DNA of 64,000 bases from DAOUKH01 sp965207995. Lineage in GTDB: Bacteria; Chloroflexota; Dehalococcoidia; SHYB01. This document shows positions 34,274 through 43,253 of this stretch, piece after piece. The stretch's first letter is position 1; every line of letters begins with the position of its first letter. The stretch covers positions 1-64,000 of the forward strand of contig OZ242299.1 in the NCBI GenBank assembly GCA_965207995.1. The letters run 5' to 3'. The translations under genes and the position numbers were made by a program. The notes under the pieces are model-generated. The model was not told the origin of the DNA and made no database searches. It saw only the letters and a list, made by a program, of their open reading frames with translations.

Positions 34274-34831
34274 ATGATTAAGTTCACCGAGCCCGTTAAC
34301 GATCAGAAACTTGAGCCGGCCGACGAGGTTGGGACGCAGTTCGTCGAGGCCGGCCCGATCACGTTTGCCGTCGAGTACCGGTTCCTGTGCCAGAGGGACG
34401 CCGAGGGCGAGCTGACGGATGAAGTCAACGATCACGGGCTGACGATCCATGTTTTCGAAGGATCGTCCGGGATCAGGGCCCCCGAGCATCTTCGTTTCGA
34501 CTGCTTGCTAATTCGGCCTCACTACCACTACATCAACTGGGCGACCCAGCGCCAAGAGCATATGTGGTACGACCCGGCGGCGTCCGGCGACATGGTCGAG
34601 TGGTCGATAGCCCAGCTGCGAAACCGGCTCGTGCCGATGCTCATCGAGGCGGGCGCCACGGAATTGGCGTCGCGGATCGATCTTCGAGAGGTCGAAGCCG
34701 CGCTTCCCAAGGTCGCGGCATGGGCCGAGGCGCTAAGCGAACGGGCGCAGCGGAATTGGAAAGGCCCAGTTTACCTGACTGGGGCCGGCGTCTATCCGCA
34801 CTGGCGTCCCGGCGACGTTCCCGAGCACTAG
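34274..34831 (+). CDS. Uncharacterised conserved protein, 185 aa
   Basis: I do not recognise the family with certainty. The N-terminal half looks beta-rich: AGPITFAVEYRFLCQRD, then GLTIHVFEG and LRFDCLLIRPHYHYINW, the last with a His-rich strand that could bind metal. The C-terminal half is helical and charged (QLRNRLVPMLIEAGATELA, ALPKVAAWAEALSERAQRN). The length is 185 aa, with no signal or membrane segment. It lies between the binding protein and the permease genes on the same strand, so it may sense or handle the imported compound. It resembles small domain proteins I have seen near catabolic ABC operons, but no function is asserted. Confidence 0.65.
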   Translation: MIKFTEPVNDQKLEPADEVGTQFVEAGPITFAVEYRFLCQRDAEGELTDEVNDHGLTIHVFEGSSGIRAPEHLRFDCLLIRPHYHYINWATQRQEHMWYDPAASGDMVEWSIAQLRNRLVPMLIEAGATELASRIDLREVEAALPKVAAWAEALSERAQRNWKGPVYLTGAGVYPHWRPGDVPEH

Positions 34832-34832
34832 A

Positions 34833-34846
34833 CCGCGGGCCCGCGG
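34833..34846. repeat. 14-base GC palindrome after the 185-aa gene
   Basis: A perfect palindrome of G and C starts one base beyond the stop codon, without a T-run. It may be a weak pause or mRNA-end structure before the permease gene, which begins 100 nt later. Confidence 0.4.
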
Positions 34847-34946
34847 CGCGGCCTGCGAAGGTGGTTTCCGTGCTTTTCCCTAGCTGGGTCTCCCATCGGC
34901 GCCCTAGCGCCGGGAGAACAACGACGCCCCGGGGAGCCGTCTCGGC

Positions 34947-35906
34947 GTGACTGGCTATACGCTTCGCCGGCTGCTGCTGATCATCCCGACGGTTCTCATC
35001 GTCTCGATGATCATCTTCTTCATCTTCCATCTGCTGCCCGGCGACGCCGCCCTCATTCAGGTGACGGAAGGCGGCACATCCTCGATGAGCGTCAGGCAGT
35101 ACGAGCGGGCGCTCGAGGAGCTTGGGCTGGACCGTCCGGCAGTAGAGCGGTATGGCGACTGGATCTGGCGCCTCGTCCAAGGGGATGGCGGCAACTCATT
35201 GGTCACCGGACAGCCGGTCTTCGAAGAGTTGGCGAAAAGCCTTCCGGTGACCCTGGAACTAGCGATTCTCGCCTCCATCATGGGCATCGTCATCTCGATT
35301 CCCATCGGGGTGATGAGCGCGGTCAAGCAGGACGGCCTCTGGGACTATCTGGGACGCCTCTTCACGGTCTGCGGCCTTGCCCTGCCAAGTTTCCTGGCCG
35401 GCTCCATGCTGCTCCTAATCATGTCCGTCTACTTCAATTGGCTTCCACCCCTCGAATACACGCCGTTCCTCGAAGCGCCGATGAACAACCTCGCCCACGT
35501 CATCTGGCCTGCCACGATCCTTGCGCTGCACGAGACCGCGATTCTCGTGAGAATGACCCGTTCATCGATGCTCGAGGTCCTCCGCCAGGACTACATGCGG
35601 ACGGCTCATGCCAAGGGCCTTGCCCCTCGTATGGCGGTCTTGCGGCACGGGCTCCGCAACGCGCTCCTCCCGGTGGTAACCCTAGCGGGGCTGCAACTGG
35701 CCAATCTGTTGGCGGGATCCGTCATCGCGGAGACCATCTTCGTGCTTCCGGGGGTTGGCTCACAACTGCTCAATGGGATAAGGGACAGAGACTGGGTAGT
35801 CGTGCAGACAATCGTCTTCCTCATCGCGGCGGGAGTCTTGCTGCTCAACCTGGCCCTCGATTTGATCTACGGGTTCCTCGATCCGAGGATTCGATACCAA
35901 TCATGA
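34947..35906 (+). CDS. Oligopeptide ABC importer permease, DppB type (second set), 319 aa
   Basis: The DppB signature YTLRRLLLIIPTVLIVSMII opens the protein, with HLLPGDAALIQV and LEELGLDRPAVERYG in the first periplasmic loop and six membrane helices. The EAA loop is RQDYMRTAHAKGLA, then HGLRNALLPVVTL; the end is YGFLDPRIRYQS. The start is GTG at 34947. This set is close in sequence to the fourth set at 57-58 kb, for example in the loop after helix 1 and in the YFNWLPPLE segment. It has no ATPase genes beside it. The DppC partner starts 17 nt downstream. Confidence 0.92.
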   Translation: MTGYTLRRLLLIIPTVLIVSMIIFFIFHLLPGDAALIQVTEGGTSSMSVRQYERALEELGLDRPAVERYGDWIWRLVQGDGGNSLVTGQPVFEELAKSLPVTLELAILASIMGIVISIPIGVMSAVKQDGLWDYLGRLFTVCGLALPSFLAGSMLLLIMSVYFNWLPPLEYTPFLEAPMNNLAHVIWPATILALHETAILVRMTRSSMLEVLRQDYMRTAHAKGLAPRMAVLRHGLRNALLPVVTLAGLQLANLLAGSVIAETIFVLPGVGSQLLNGIRDRDWVVVQTIVFLIAAGVLLLNLALDLIYGFLDPRIRYQS

Positions 35907-35923
35907 AGACGCGGGTAGCGTAG

Positions 35924-36856
35924 ATGCGTTGGCAGGGCTCCATGGTCGAGAAGATCCTGCCGGCCCTCGGCTGGACTAGCCGCGCCATCCCCTATTACGG
36001 AGGCAGGGCGTGGTGGCTGGCGAAGGCCAAACCGCTGGGCGCGGTCGGCGCCTTCGTCGTCTTCGCGTTGATCGTAATAGCCATCTTCGAGTCCCAGATC
36101 GCCACGCACCCACCGGTACAAACCAACGTCGCCCTTAGACTGGAGTCGCCCAACTCTACGTTTCTGTTCGGGACCGACGAGGTCGGGCGTGATCAGTTCA
36201 GCCGGCTAGTCCACGCTACCCGGCCTGCCCTCTTCGTCGCGTTCGGCTCCGTCGTAGCGGGAGTCGTCTTGGGAGGCCTGGTGGGTCTGGCGAGCGGGTT
36301 CTGGGGCGGGCCCTTCGACCTCACCGTGCAACGCTTCATGGACGGCGTGATGGCTATGCCTGCGCTGATCATGGCGCTCGCGCTGGTCGCCTCTCTCGGT
36401 CCTAGCAACCTGAACGTCGCCATCGCTATTGGGTTCATCAACGTTCCGTACGCGAATCGCTTGGTTCGTGCAACCGTGCTCAGCCTCAAAGAGGAAGTCT
36501 ATGTCGAGGCGGCGAGGGCAATTGGGGCCTCGGACTTGCGCATCATGGGTAGGCACATCACGCCCAACACGATGGCCCCGGTGCTCGTCTTGATGACAAA
36601 TCAGTTCGCATCCGCGCTCGTCATCGCAGCCTCGTTGAGCTTCTTGGGCGTCGGCGCCCCACCCCCGGCTCCTTCGTGGGGCGGCATGCTCAACGTCGGG
36701 GTGACTCAGTTCGCCACGCTGGCGCCGTGGTTGGGGGTCTCTACCGGTGTCATCATCTTCGTGTCGATCTTGAGCTTCATCATGGTTGGCGACGCGATGC
36801 GGGACCTTCTTGATCCTCGCCTCCGTGGGGCCGGGATCGGCCCCGCGGCAACGTGA
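35924..36856 (+). CDS. Oligopeptide ABC importer permease, DppC type (second set), 310 aa
   Basis: DppC hallmarks: a cytosolic N-terminal arm, first helix AVGAFVVFALIVIAIFES, FLFGTDEVGRDQFSRLVHA, EAA loop EEVYVEAARAIGASDLRIMG followed by HITPNTMAPV, SLSFLGVGAPPPAPSWGG and GDAMRDLLDPRLRG. The start may be ATG 35924, or the next in-frame ATG at 35942, which has GGCAGGG just upstream. It pairs with the DppB-like gene 17 nt before. An amidohydrolase module A copy follows 38 nt after its stop in the same direction, so transport and hydrolysis genes form one transcription unit. Confidence 0.92.
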   Translation: MRWQGSMVEKILPALGWTSRAIPYYGGRAWWLAKAKPLGAVGAFVVFALIVIAIFESQIATHPPVQTNVALRLESPNSTFLFGTDEVGRDQFSRLVHATRPALFVAFGSVVAGVVLGGLVGLASGFWGGPFDLTVQRFMDGVMAMPALIMALALVASLGPSNLNVAIAIGFINVPYANRLVRATVLSLKEEVYVEAARAIGASDLRIMGRHITPNTMAPVLVLMTNQFASALVIAASLSFLGVGAPPPAPSWGGMLNVGVTQFATLAPWLGVSTGVIIFVSILSFIMVGDAMRDLLDPRLRGAGIGPAAT

Positions 36857-36894
36857 TCGCCTTCTTCGATGCTGCGTAGGAAAGAAGCAAGCAC

Positions 36895-38061
36895 ATGAGC
36901 GCACAGGCTGGAACTGCACCAACCGGAACGCTCGTAGAGCGTTGTCCGCTTGTCTCGTCGGATTCCCATATCCTCGAGACGGCCGACCTCTGGCCGACGC
37001 GGGTGGACAAGGCTTATCGGGACCGAGCGCCGAGAGTGGTCCGCGTTGGCGAGTATGACCAGTGGCACGCCGATGGGGTCAGGATCCATAGTGTCCGGGC
37101 CACCGGCTACCAGGCCGGCGTCCGGTTCACCAACCCGCAGGACCTGTCGCTCGACGGCCGGTTCGAGGAGATCCGTCCCGGCGCGCTCGACCCCCATCCG
37201 CACGTCCAGGACATGGACCTCGACGGCGTGGCCGCTGCCATCCTCTACCCCACCGTCGGTCTGCAGCTCTACCGCATCGCCGACACGGACCTGTGCTCGG
37301 CATGCATGCGGGCGTACAACGACCACGTGGCCGACTTCTGCTCCCCCTATCCCGACCGGCTCAAGGGCATCGCTATGCTCAATGTGGACAGCATGCAGGA
37401 ATGCGTGAGCGAGATCGAGCGGGCGACCAAGATGGGTTTGGCCGGCGCGATGATTCCGGTGCGCCCCTACGTTCGGTACGACCACGCCAACTACGAGCCC
37501 CTGTGGGCGGCGGCGCAGGAACTCGACCTGCCGTTGACCCTCCATGTCGGCACCGAGCGATGGCGCCCCGATATTGGAATCCCGGGGGCGCCTCTCGACC
37601 CCGTGGTCTTCTCGGCTTCGGCGCAAGACCTGCGTATCTCGCTGGCGGCCCTGATCTTCGGCGGCGTCTTCGAGCGCTTCCCCCGTCTGAAGATCGTCGC
37701 CGCGGAGTTTGAAATCTGCTGGGCACTCTACCTCTTGAACCGAATGGACGATACGTACAAGAACCGCGTGGCCGGCCTGAAGGGGCGGCGCTTCAAGAGC
37801 GAAGCGATCCCCAGCGACTTCTTCCGCCGAAACGTTCATATCAGCTTCCAGGAAGACGCGATGGGCGTCGAGGCGCGTCACCACGTCGGTGTCGACCACC
37901 TCATGTGGGGAGCCGACTACCCGCACGCGGAGTCGACGTTCCCGAAGTCCCGCGAGATCGTCGACCAGATCTTCGAAGGCATCCCCGTCGAGGACAAGAC
38001 CAAGATCACGCGAGACAATGCCGTGCGGTTGTACGGCTTCTCTATCGAAGAGGTCAACTAG
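36895..38061 (+). CDS. COG2159 amidohydrolase, module A copy 2, 388 aa
   Basis: Nearly collinear with the gene at 27762-28925: CPLVSSDSHILETADLWPTR (Asp-x-His), LTLHVGTERWR (His), FGGVFERFPRLKIVAAEFE, NVHISFQEDAMGVE and LMWGADYPHAESTFP (Asp). ATG 36895 follows AGGAAAG. The two copies differ throughout in scattered positions, not in blocks, which suggests an old duplication retained for different substrates. The gene follows the second permease pair and precedes module B copy 2 by about 70 nt. It is likely co-transcribed with the permeases, linking import to processing. Confidence 0.88.
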   Translation: MSAQAGTAPTGTLVERCPLVSSDSHILETADLWPTRVDKAYRDRAPRVVRVGEYDQWHADGVRIHSVRATGYQAGVRFTNPQDLSLDGRFEEIRPGALDPHPHVQDMDLDGVAAAILYPTVGLQLYRIADTDLCSACMRAYNDHVADFCSPYPDRLKGIAMLNVDSMQECVSEIERATKMGLAGAMIPVRPYVRYDHANYEPLWAAAQELDLPLTLHVGTERWRPDIGIPGAPLDPVVFSASAQDLRISLAALIFGGVFERFPRLKIVAAEFEICWALYLLNRMDDTYKNRVAGLKGRRFKSEAIPSDFFRRNVHISFQEDAMGVEARHHVGVDHLMWGADYPHAESTFPKSREIVDQIFEGIPVEDKTKITRDNAVRLYGFSIEEVN

Positions 38062-38130
38062 AGGCCTGCGGGCGGGTTGGCCGATCCTCAAAGCGACGCG
38101 ACGGACGAGTCCAAGGATGGAGGGAGTTCT

Positions 38131-39288
38131 ATGGAGCAGGACACGCTGAGACTGCTGTCCGCCGACAATCACATCGTCGAGCCTCCGGACCTCTGGACGA
38201 GTCGAATAGACGCGCAATACCGGGACCGCGCGCCCCGGCTGATCAGCGGCGAAACCGCCGATTGGTACGTCGTCGAAGACAACCGGTCGATAGGATCGCT
38301 CGGCACCGCCACGCACGCGGGGGACCGCTACCGGACAGACCGGCCCTATGAGATATCGCTCGAGGACCGCTGGGAGAACGTGCGCCCAGGCGGATATGAC
38401 CCCGACGAGGCGGTCAAGGATATGGACCTCGACGGGGTGGAAGGCGCCGTCATCTTTCCTACGCGGGGCGTGGGCGGCATTTGGCGGTTGGAGGATTCAG
38501 GTCTCCTCTCCGCGATCTGCCACACCTACAACGACTGGATTGCCGAGTTCTGCCGTCCTTACCCGAAGCAGCTCAAGGGAGCCGCCATGATCAACCTGGA
38601 CGATGTCCAGGAAGGCGTGGATGAACTGCGCCGGGCCCGGGCGCTGGGTCTACAGGCCGCCATCATCAGCGTCCATCCCGCCCATGGCCGCGGCTATCAC
38701 CGGGAAGAATACGAACCCTTCTGGTCGACCGCGGCCGAATTGGATATGCCCCTCTGCCTGCATTCAGGGTCGAACCGGAGCGTGCGCGACGGCATCCCCA
38801 TGTACCACCACGACCCGACCATGGACCCCGACGAGCCGTTGGAACTCGTCTACATCAATGGCGACCACTGGATCAAACGGTCGCTCACGTCCATGACTAT
38901 GTCGGGCGTGTTCGAGCGGCACCCAGACCTAAAGGTCGTCAGCGTCGAGAATCAGGGCGGTTGGGTGGCGCACTGGCTCTTCCGCATGGACCTGCGCTAC
39001 AGGGAACGCAAGGGGATCTGGGGTCGGTTCAATAGCGACATGACGCCGAGCGACTTCTTCCACCGGAACATCTCCGTCAGCTTCCAAGACGACTGGACCG
39101 CCGTGGCCATGCGGTCGCTCATCGGAGTGGACAACCTGCTTTGGGGCTCGGACTACCCTCATACCGAATGCACCTGGCCCGAGTCACGCCGCGTGATCCG
39201 CGAGATATTCGACGGCGTCTCCGATGAGGACCTCGGCAAGATCACCTTTTCCAACACCGCGCGAGTGTTCGGCTTCAGCCTCTCATAG
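38131..39288 (+). CDS. COG2159 amidohydrolase, module B copy 2, 385 aa
   Basis: A close paralogue of the gene at 28959-30137: LRLLSADNHIVEPPDLWTSR (Asp-x-His), LCLHSGSNRSVRDG (His), the PMYHHDPTMDP insert, and LLWGSDYPHTECTWPES (Asp). The ATG at 38131 is chosen because GGAGG lies seven bases upstream; an earlier in-frame start would add 18 residues absent from the paralogue. It is the last gene of the second transporter/amidohydrolase unit and is convergent with the VOC gene 33 nt beyond its stop. The A-B order is conserved with copy 1. Confidence 0.88.
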   Translation: MEQDTLRLLSADNHIVEPPDLWTSRIDAQYRDRAPRLISGETADWYVVEDNRSIGSLGTATHAGDRYRTDRPYEISLEDRWENVRPGGYDPDEAVKDMDLDGVEGAVIFPTRGVGGIWRLEDSGLLSAICHTYNDWIAEFCRPYPKQLKGAAMINLDDVQEGVDELRRARALGLQAAIISVHPAHGRGYHREEYEPFWSTAAELDMPLCLHSGSNRSVRDGIPMYHHDPTMDPDEPLELVYINGDHWIKRSLTSMTMSGVFERHPDLKVVSVENQGGWVAHWLFRMDLRYRERKGIWGRFNSDMTPSDFFHRNISVSFQDDWTAVAMRSLIGVDNLLWGSDYPHTECTWPESRRVIREIFDGVSDEDLGKITFSNTARVFGFSLS

Positions 39289-39321
39289 ACCGCTAAGCCA
39301 AAGAACCGCGCCGGCGGGCGC

Positions 39322-39693
39322 CTAGTACTTGTGTCCGGCGTGCCCTTGCAAGATGTAGATCTGGGTGCCGTCCGGGCCGGTGGCGTAGCACGACATCTTC
39401 CCGTCGGTGTCGCGCTGCTCCGTGAACGGCAGGCCCTGGGCCTTCAGCGCCTCGATCACACCTGGTAGATCGTCGGTGTCCAGCGAGATGTGCTCCAGTC
39501 CATGCGCCTGCTCGGTAGGCGACTGCGCGTGGAACGTCGTGATCCGTATGCGAACGCCGCACAGATCGACGTCGATCATCCAGTCCTCTTTCCGGCCGGT
39601 CTCCTTCGCGCCGAGGCAATCGACGTAGAACCGTGCCGCCGCCTCAATGTCCGTTGCCTTGTGGTGGAGGTGGTGAAGGTCGAAGTTAGCCAT
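39322..39693 (-). CDS. VOC (glyoxalase/bleomycin-resistance fold) protein, 123 aa
   Basis: The VOC fold is seen in LHHLHHKATDIEAAARFYVD (first metal His region), GLEHISLDTDDLPGVIEAL (second His) and YATGPDGTQIYILQG. The usual C-terminal Glu ligand (I-E-L) is Tyr here, so the metal site may be altered. ATG at 39693 follows GGGAGG with six-base spacing; the longer reading has no such site. Such small dimeric proteins include lyases, epimerases and dioxygenases of catabolic routes. It is a lone minus-strand gene between amidohydrolase B2 and the RidA-like gene. Confidence 0.85.
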   Translation of the reverse strand: MANFDLHHLHHKATDIEAAARFYVDCLGAKETGRKEDWMIDVDLCGVRIRITTFHAQSPTEQAHGLEHISLDTDDLPGVIEALKAQGLPFTEQRDTDGKMSCYATGPDGTQIYILQGHAGHKY

Positions 39694-39896
39694 GCGAGGC
39701 CTCCCTATGCCGGATTTGCACATTGCTGATTATAGGTTGACCCATCGTGGGAAGTCGCCCCCGTCTGCCAATCGGCAGAGCGGAGCGCGGCTCAGGCTGA
39801 TAGGATTCCCGATACCGGCATCCTGCGATATCCGGCGCGAGCGGCAACCCGCCCGAGGTCGCGCCGGGCCGAAGGAGCAAGTCAAAGGGGGCCCTA

Positions 39897-40286
39897 GTGG
39901 AAAAGCATCGCCGCACCTATCCCGACATCTCGCCCTCCGGCCCCAACTACGCCAGAGCGGTGCGGGTCGGAAACCAGCTCTTCATCTCCGGCTGCACCGC
40001 CATGAAGACCCCTGCAGAAGGGGGACCGGCCATCGAACAGTTGAAGGTCGTCCTGGACAAGCTGGTCAGGATCGTAGTCGCCGAGGGTGGGACGCCGACG
40101 GACATTGTGAAGATCACCACGTTTGTGACCGACATCGGCGACTGGTGGCCCCTTCCCAACGAGCAGCTCGCGCTTTACAACGAGTACTTCGGGGACCAAC
40201 ACCCTGCTAACTCGCTGGTAGAAGTCTCCGCACTCGCCGAGCCGGGCCTGAACCTGGAAATCGAAGCCATTGCCGTGATCGGTTGA
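39897..40286 (+). CDS. RidA/YjgF-family protein lacking the catalytic Arg, 129 aa
   Basis: The fold signature is clear: YARAVRVGNQLFISGCTAMK, a middle VLDKLVRIVVAEGGTPTDIV, and the end AEPGLNLEIEAIAVIG. The imine/enamine deaminase Arg of the PARxxV motif is replaced by Asn: HPANSLVEVSALA. So deamination of 2-aminoacrylate-type intermediates by the known mechanism is doubtful. The start is GTG at 39897 with AAAGGGGG upstream. It is followed 28 nt later by a PNPOx-fold gene. A RidA plus PNPOx pairing recurs at 43.2-44.3 kb, which suggests a shared oxidative or imine-handling step. Confidence 0.86.
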   Translation: MEKHRRTYPDISPSGPNYARAVRVGNQLFISGCTAMKTPAEGGPAIEQLKVVLDKLVRIVVAEGGTPTDIVKITTFVTDIGDWWPLPNEQLALYNEYFGDQHPANSLVEVSALAEPGLNLEIEAIAVIG

Positions 40287-40314
40287 AGGAGACGTCGGAC
40301 GAGGGAGGCCTTCT

Positions 40315-40836
40315 GTGGTGAAGTCGTGGGTGGAGCAGTACGAGAAAGAGCCGTATCTCCCGATGGACGACGCGGACGTCTGGGCGTTTCTCGAATCATC
40401 GTCGGTGCGGACCATAGCCATGGCCACAGTCGGTAAGGACGGCATGCCCAGCAACAGCATCATCTGGTTCTTCAGCCGCGATCGGAAGATCTACTTCAAG
40501 GCGTACAAGAAGCCGATGCGAAAGAAGACGCGCGACATCCTCAATTTCCCGTGGGTCTCCTGCACAGTCGACAATCAGATGGACGGCTTCGATCAGTTCG
40601 GCGTCACCATCCTGGGCAAGGCGCGGATGATCGAGAGCCTGGACGAGATCGACGAGTTCCAGCGGCACTTCTACGCCAAGTACATGGCGTCGGGAGACGA
40701 AGACCGGCACGCCGAGGCCCGCGCCAAGTTTCGTACAGAGCACGTGAAGGCGGAGCACGCCTTTTTCGAGATCATCCCTGAGAAGATCTTCTCGTGGGAC
40801 CGCCGAAAGTGGCTCACGCTGCTGGGCGAAGCGTAG
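40315..40836 (+). CDS. Pyridoxamine 5'-phosphate oxidase-fold flavoprotein, 173 aa
   Basis: The split-barrel FMN/F420-binding pattern is visible: DADVWAFLESSSVRTIAMAT, GMPSNSIIWFFSRDRKIYFK, KKPMRKKTRDILNFPWVSC, and the late HAFFEIIPEKIFSWDRRKW. The pair of GTG codons at 40315 and 40318 has GGGAGG six bases upstream. Such proteins use FMN, F420 or haem to reduce or oxidise small molecules. It is related in layout to the second PNPOx gene at 43254-43799, including the Lys-rich KKK turn and the WDxRK end. The gene ends 14 nt before the convergent CoA-transferase stop. Confidence 0.85.
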   Translation: MVKSWVEQYEKEPYLPMDDADVWAFLESSSVRTIAMATVGKDGMPSNSIIWFFSRDRKIYFKAYKKPMRKKTRDILNFPWVSCTVDNQMDGFDQFGVTILGKARMIESLDEIDEFQRHFYAKYMASGDEDRHAEARAKFRTEHVKAEHAFFEIIPEKIFSWDRRKWLTLLGEA

Positions 40837-40850
40837 CCTCGGCTAGCCGG

Positions 40851-43235
40851 CTACGATGCGCCCTTGGCGGCGGTGTTCAGACCCAGCAGGCCGGTGAGCA
40901 CGTCGTCATTGTGCTCGCCGACGGCCGGCATGCCCCTGAGCGGCGCCGTTTCCCCGGAGAATACGGCCGGAAGACGGGGATGCTCCATGCGGCCCCAAGG
41001 CTGGGCATGCTCGATCTCGGCGATGAAGCCGCGGGCGCGGAGGTGCGGGTCGTGGTAGAGCTGCTCCCCGGACTGCACCACGCCTGAGGGCACGCCTGCC
41101 TCCTGCAGCAATCCCATGACTTCATATGGCGTGTAGCCGCTCGTCCACTCGCCGATGCGCTCGTCCAAGGCGTGTTGGTGAAGCCGCCGGGATTCCAACG
41201 AGGCGAAGCGGACATCTGCGGCCCAGCTTGGGTCTCCGGCGGCGCAGAGGGCAGCCCAATGCGCCTCCGTGTAGCAGGCGATGACGCACCACTGGTCGTC
41301 ACCCCGGCAGGGGTAGCAGCCGTGCGGGGCGGCGGCGAAATTCCGGTTGCCCATGGGCTCGAGTTGTACGCCGTTGACCAGAAAGTGGAGCAGTCCCACC
41401 CCGGTGTTGGCCGTCGCGCCCTCCGATCCGTCCACCTCGACGCACTGCCCGACTCCGGTCCGCGCTCGGTATTCGAGGGCCGTCATGACGGCGCACGCGG
41501 CGGCGGCGGCCGCGTCGAAATCCGTGTAGTACACCTTCGCCCGGCACTCTAGGGGTGAGTCGGCATAACCCCACAGGGCGGCAAGGCCGGAGTCGGACAT
41601 CATCTCTTGGCCGAACGCTACGTACTTCTTGTACGGGCCCTCCGACCCGAAACCGGGCATGCCCACCGCGATGATGTCCGGCTTCACCCGCCTCAGCGCT
41701 TGGTAGCCGAGGCCGTGACCCTCGAGGACCCCCGGCGGGGAGTTGTCGATCACCACGTCGCTGAGGCGGACCAACTCCTTCAACACCTTGACTCCTTCGG
41801 CGGTCTTGAAGTCCACGGTCACACTTCGCTTCCCACGGTTGAGCTCGCCCACCATGGGCGTCAGCCGTTCCCCGCTGCGCCCTTCGTCCGGAGCGTGCTC
41901 GACCTCGACTTTGATGACGTCGGCGCCAAGGTCGGCGAGGTATCGGGTGGCGAGGGGCCCGGCCCACATGCGGGTGAAGTCCAGCACGCGCACGTCATCG
42001 AGAGGGGCGCGCTCAGGCATGGTGGTCGCCGGAGTTCTAGGTCTGTACGTAGGCTGCGCCTCCGGCTCTGCAAGGACCTCTTCGGTGTGCTGCCCGAGAG
42101 ACGGCGCCGGACGGTACACATGCCAGGGAGTCTCACCCATCCTGTACGGCGCTCCGGGGAATCGGAGCGGCCCCAGGCGGGGATGCACGACCTCGGCGAA
42201 CCACCCCCGAGCGCGGTTCTTCGGACTCTCCACCACGTCCTGCAGCGTGTTAATCGGGATGGCGGACAGTCCCCGCTCCTGCGCGGCGGCGACGAACTCG
42301 CCCAACCCAAACCCGCTCACGAACTCCTGCATACCGTCGATGACGAGGTCCTGGTTGGCGTAGCGGTAGTTGCGGTCTTCCCAGAGAGGCTCTTTCAGCA
42401 CCTCGTTCCCCATCCACTGCGCCAGTACCTGCCAGTGGCGCAGAAAGATCACCGAGACGCTGACCCACCGCCCATCCTTGCACCGATAGTAGCCGCTTGG
42501 CGGCGGGGCGTTGGTGATGAGTCGTCCTGCCCTCCGCACGATTTGGCCGTCGAAGGCGTACTTCGCCAGGGTGAAGAGTAGGTGCCCCACGACTTCCTGG
42601 AGGGATACGTCGACGTGGCGCCCCCGCCCCGTGCTCCGCCGTCCGTTGAGGGCCGCCAGGGTGGCGAAGGCGGCGTGACGGGAGGCGAGCTGGTAGGCCA
42701 GGTCGAAGGGAGCCGCGCACGGCGGCTTGGCATCGTCGCCTTGGACGTACATCAACCCACCCATCGCTTGCGCCACGAGGTCCGACCCCGCGAAGTCCCG
42801 ATAAGGACCGGTGAGACCGAACGGGGTGATCGACGTCATCACCAGCGCCGGGTTCGCCCGCGAGAGGTCGCCATAGCCCAAGCCCCGTTCATCCAGGAAC
42901 CCCGCCGGGAAGCTGTCGAGCACGACGTCTGCCGTAGCCGCGAGGTGGCGTAGCCGCGTCCGGTCGGCGGCGGAGGCGAGGTCGAGGACAAGGCTGCGCT
43001 TATTGGTGTTGAAATACAGGAAGTAGAGACTGCCTTCGGGATGCTCAACGCCTTGGGCGAACGGGCCGGTCCCACGGGCCGGGTCTCCGTCCGGGGGCTC
43101 AACCTTGACGACGTCCGCGCCCATGTCGGCGAAGAGCTTGCCGCAGTGTTGGCCCATCGGGCCGCCAAGCTCCAGCACCCGGAGGTGCCCCAAAGCCGCC
43201 GGCGGCCGGGCTTCAGACGGGGTCGAAGTCGTCAT
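40851..43235 (-). CDS. Tandem-domain family III CoA-transferase (CaiB/BaiF x2), 794 aa
   Basis: Two full CaiB/BaiF domains are fused. Domain 1 (about residues 15-395) has LRVLELGGPMGQHCGKLFAD, VKVEPPDGDPAR and GRGRHVDVSLQEV. Domain 2 (about 412-785) has VRVLDFTRMWAGPLATRYLA, VIKVEVEHAPDEGRSG and GVGQCVEVDGSEG. Candidate catalytic Asp residues lie in APFDLAYQL and YYTDFDAAAA. Most family members are about 400 aa and form interlocked dimers, so the fusion may be a pseudo-dimer with two different sites. The enzyme moves CoA between carboxylic acids in the cytosol. A PNPOx gene ends 18 nt upstream on the same strand. The acid substrate is unknown. Confidence 0.92.
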   Translation of the reverse strand: MTTSTPSEARPPAALGHLRVLELGGPMGQHCGKLFADMGADVVKVEPPDGDPARGTGPFAQGVEHPEGSLYFLYFNTNKRSLVLDLASAADRTRLRHLAATADVVLDSFPAGFLDERGLGYGDLSRANPALVMTSITPFGLTGPYRDFAGSDLVAQAMGGLMYVQGDDAKPPCAAPFDLAYQLASRHAAFATLAALNGRRSTGRGRHVDVSLQEVVGHLLFTLAKYAFDGQIVRRAGRLITNAPPPSGYYRCKDGRWVSVSVIFLRHWQVLAQWMGNEVLKEPLWEDRNYRYANQDLVIDGMQEFVSGFGLGEFVAAAQERGLSAIPINTLQDVVESPKNRARGWFAEVVHPRLGPLRFPGAPYRMGETPWHVYRPAPSLGQHTEEVLAEPEAQPTYRPRTPATTMPERAPLDDVRVLDFTRMWAGPLATRYLADLGADVIKVEVEHAPDEGRSGERLTPMVGELNRGKRSVTVDFKTAEGVKVLKELVRLSDVVIDNSPPGVLEGHGLGYQALRRVKPDIIAVGMPGFGSEGPYKKYVAFGQEMMSDSGLAALWGYADSPLECRAKVYYTDFDAAAAAACAVMTALEYRARTGVGQCVEVDGSEGATANTGVGLLHFLVNGVQLEPMGNRNFAAAPHGCYPCRGDDQWCVIACYTEAHWAALCAAGDPSWAADVRFASLESRRLHQHALDERIGEWTSGYTPYEVMGLLQEAGVPSGVVQSGEQLYHDPHLRARGFIAEIEHAQPWGRMEHPRLPAVFSGETAPLRGMPAVGEHNDDVLTGLLGLNTAAKGAS

Positions 43236-43253
43236 GCGTGAGAGACCGGGCCC

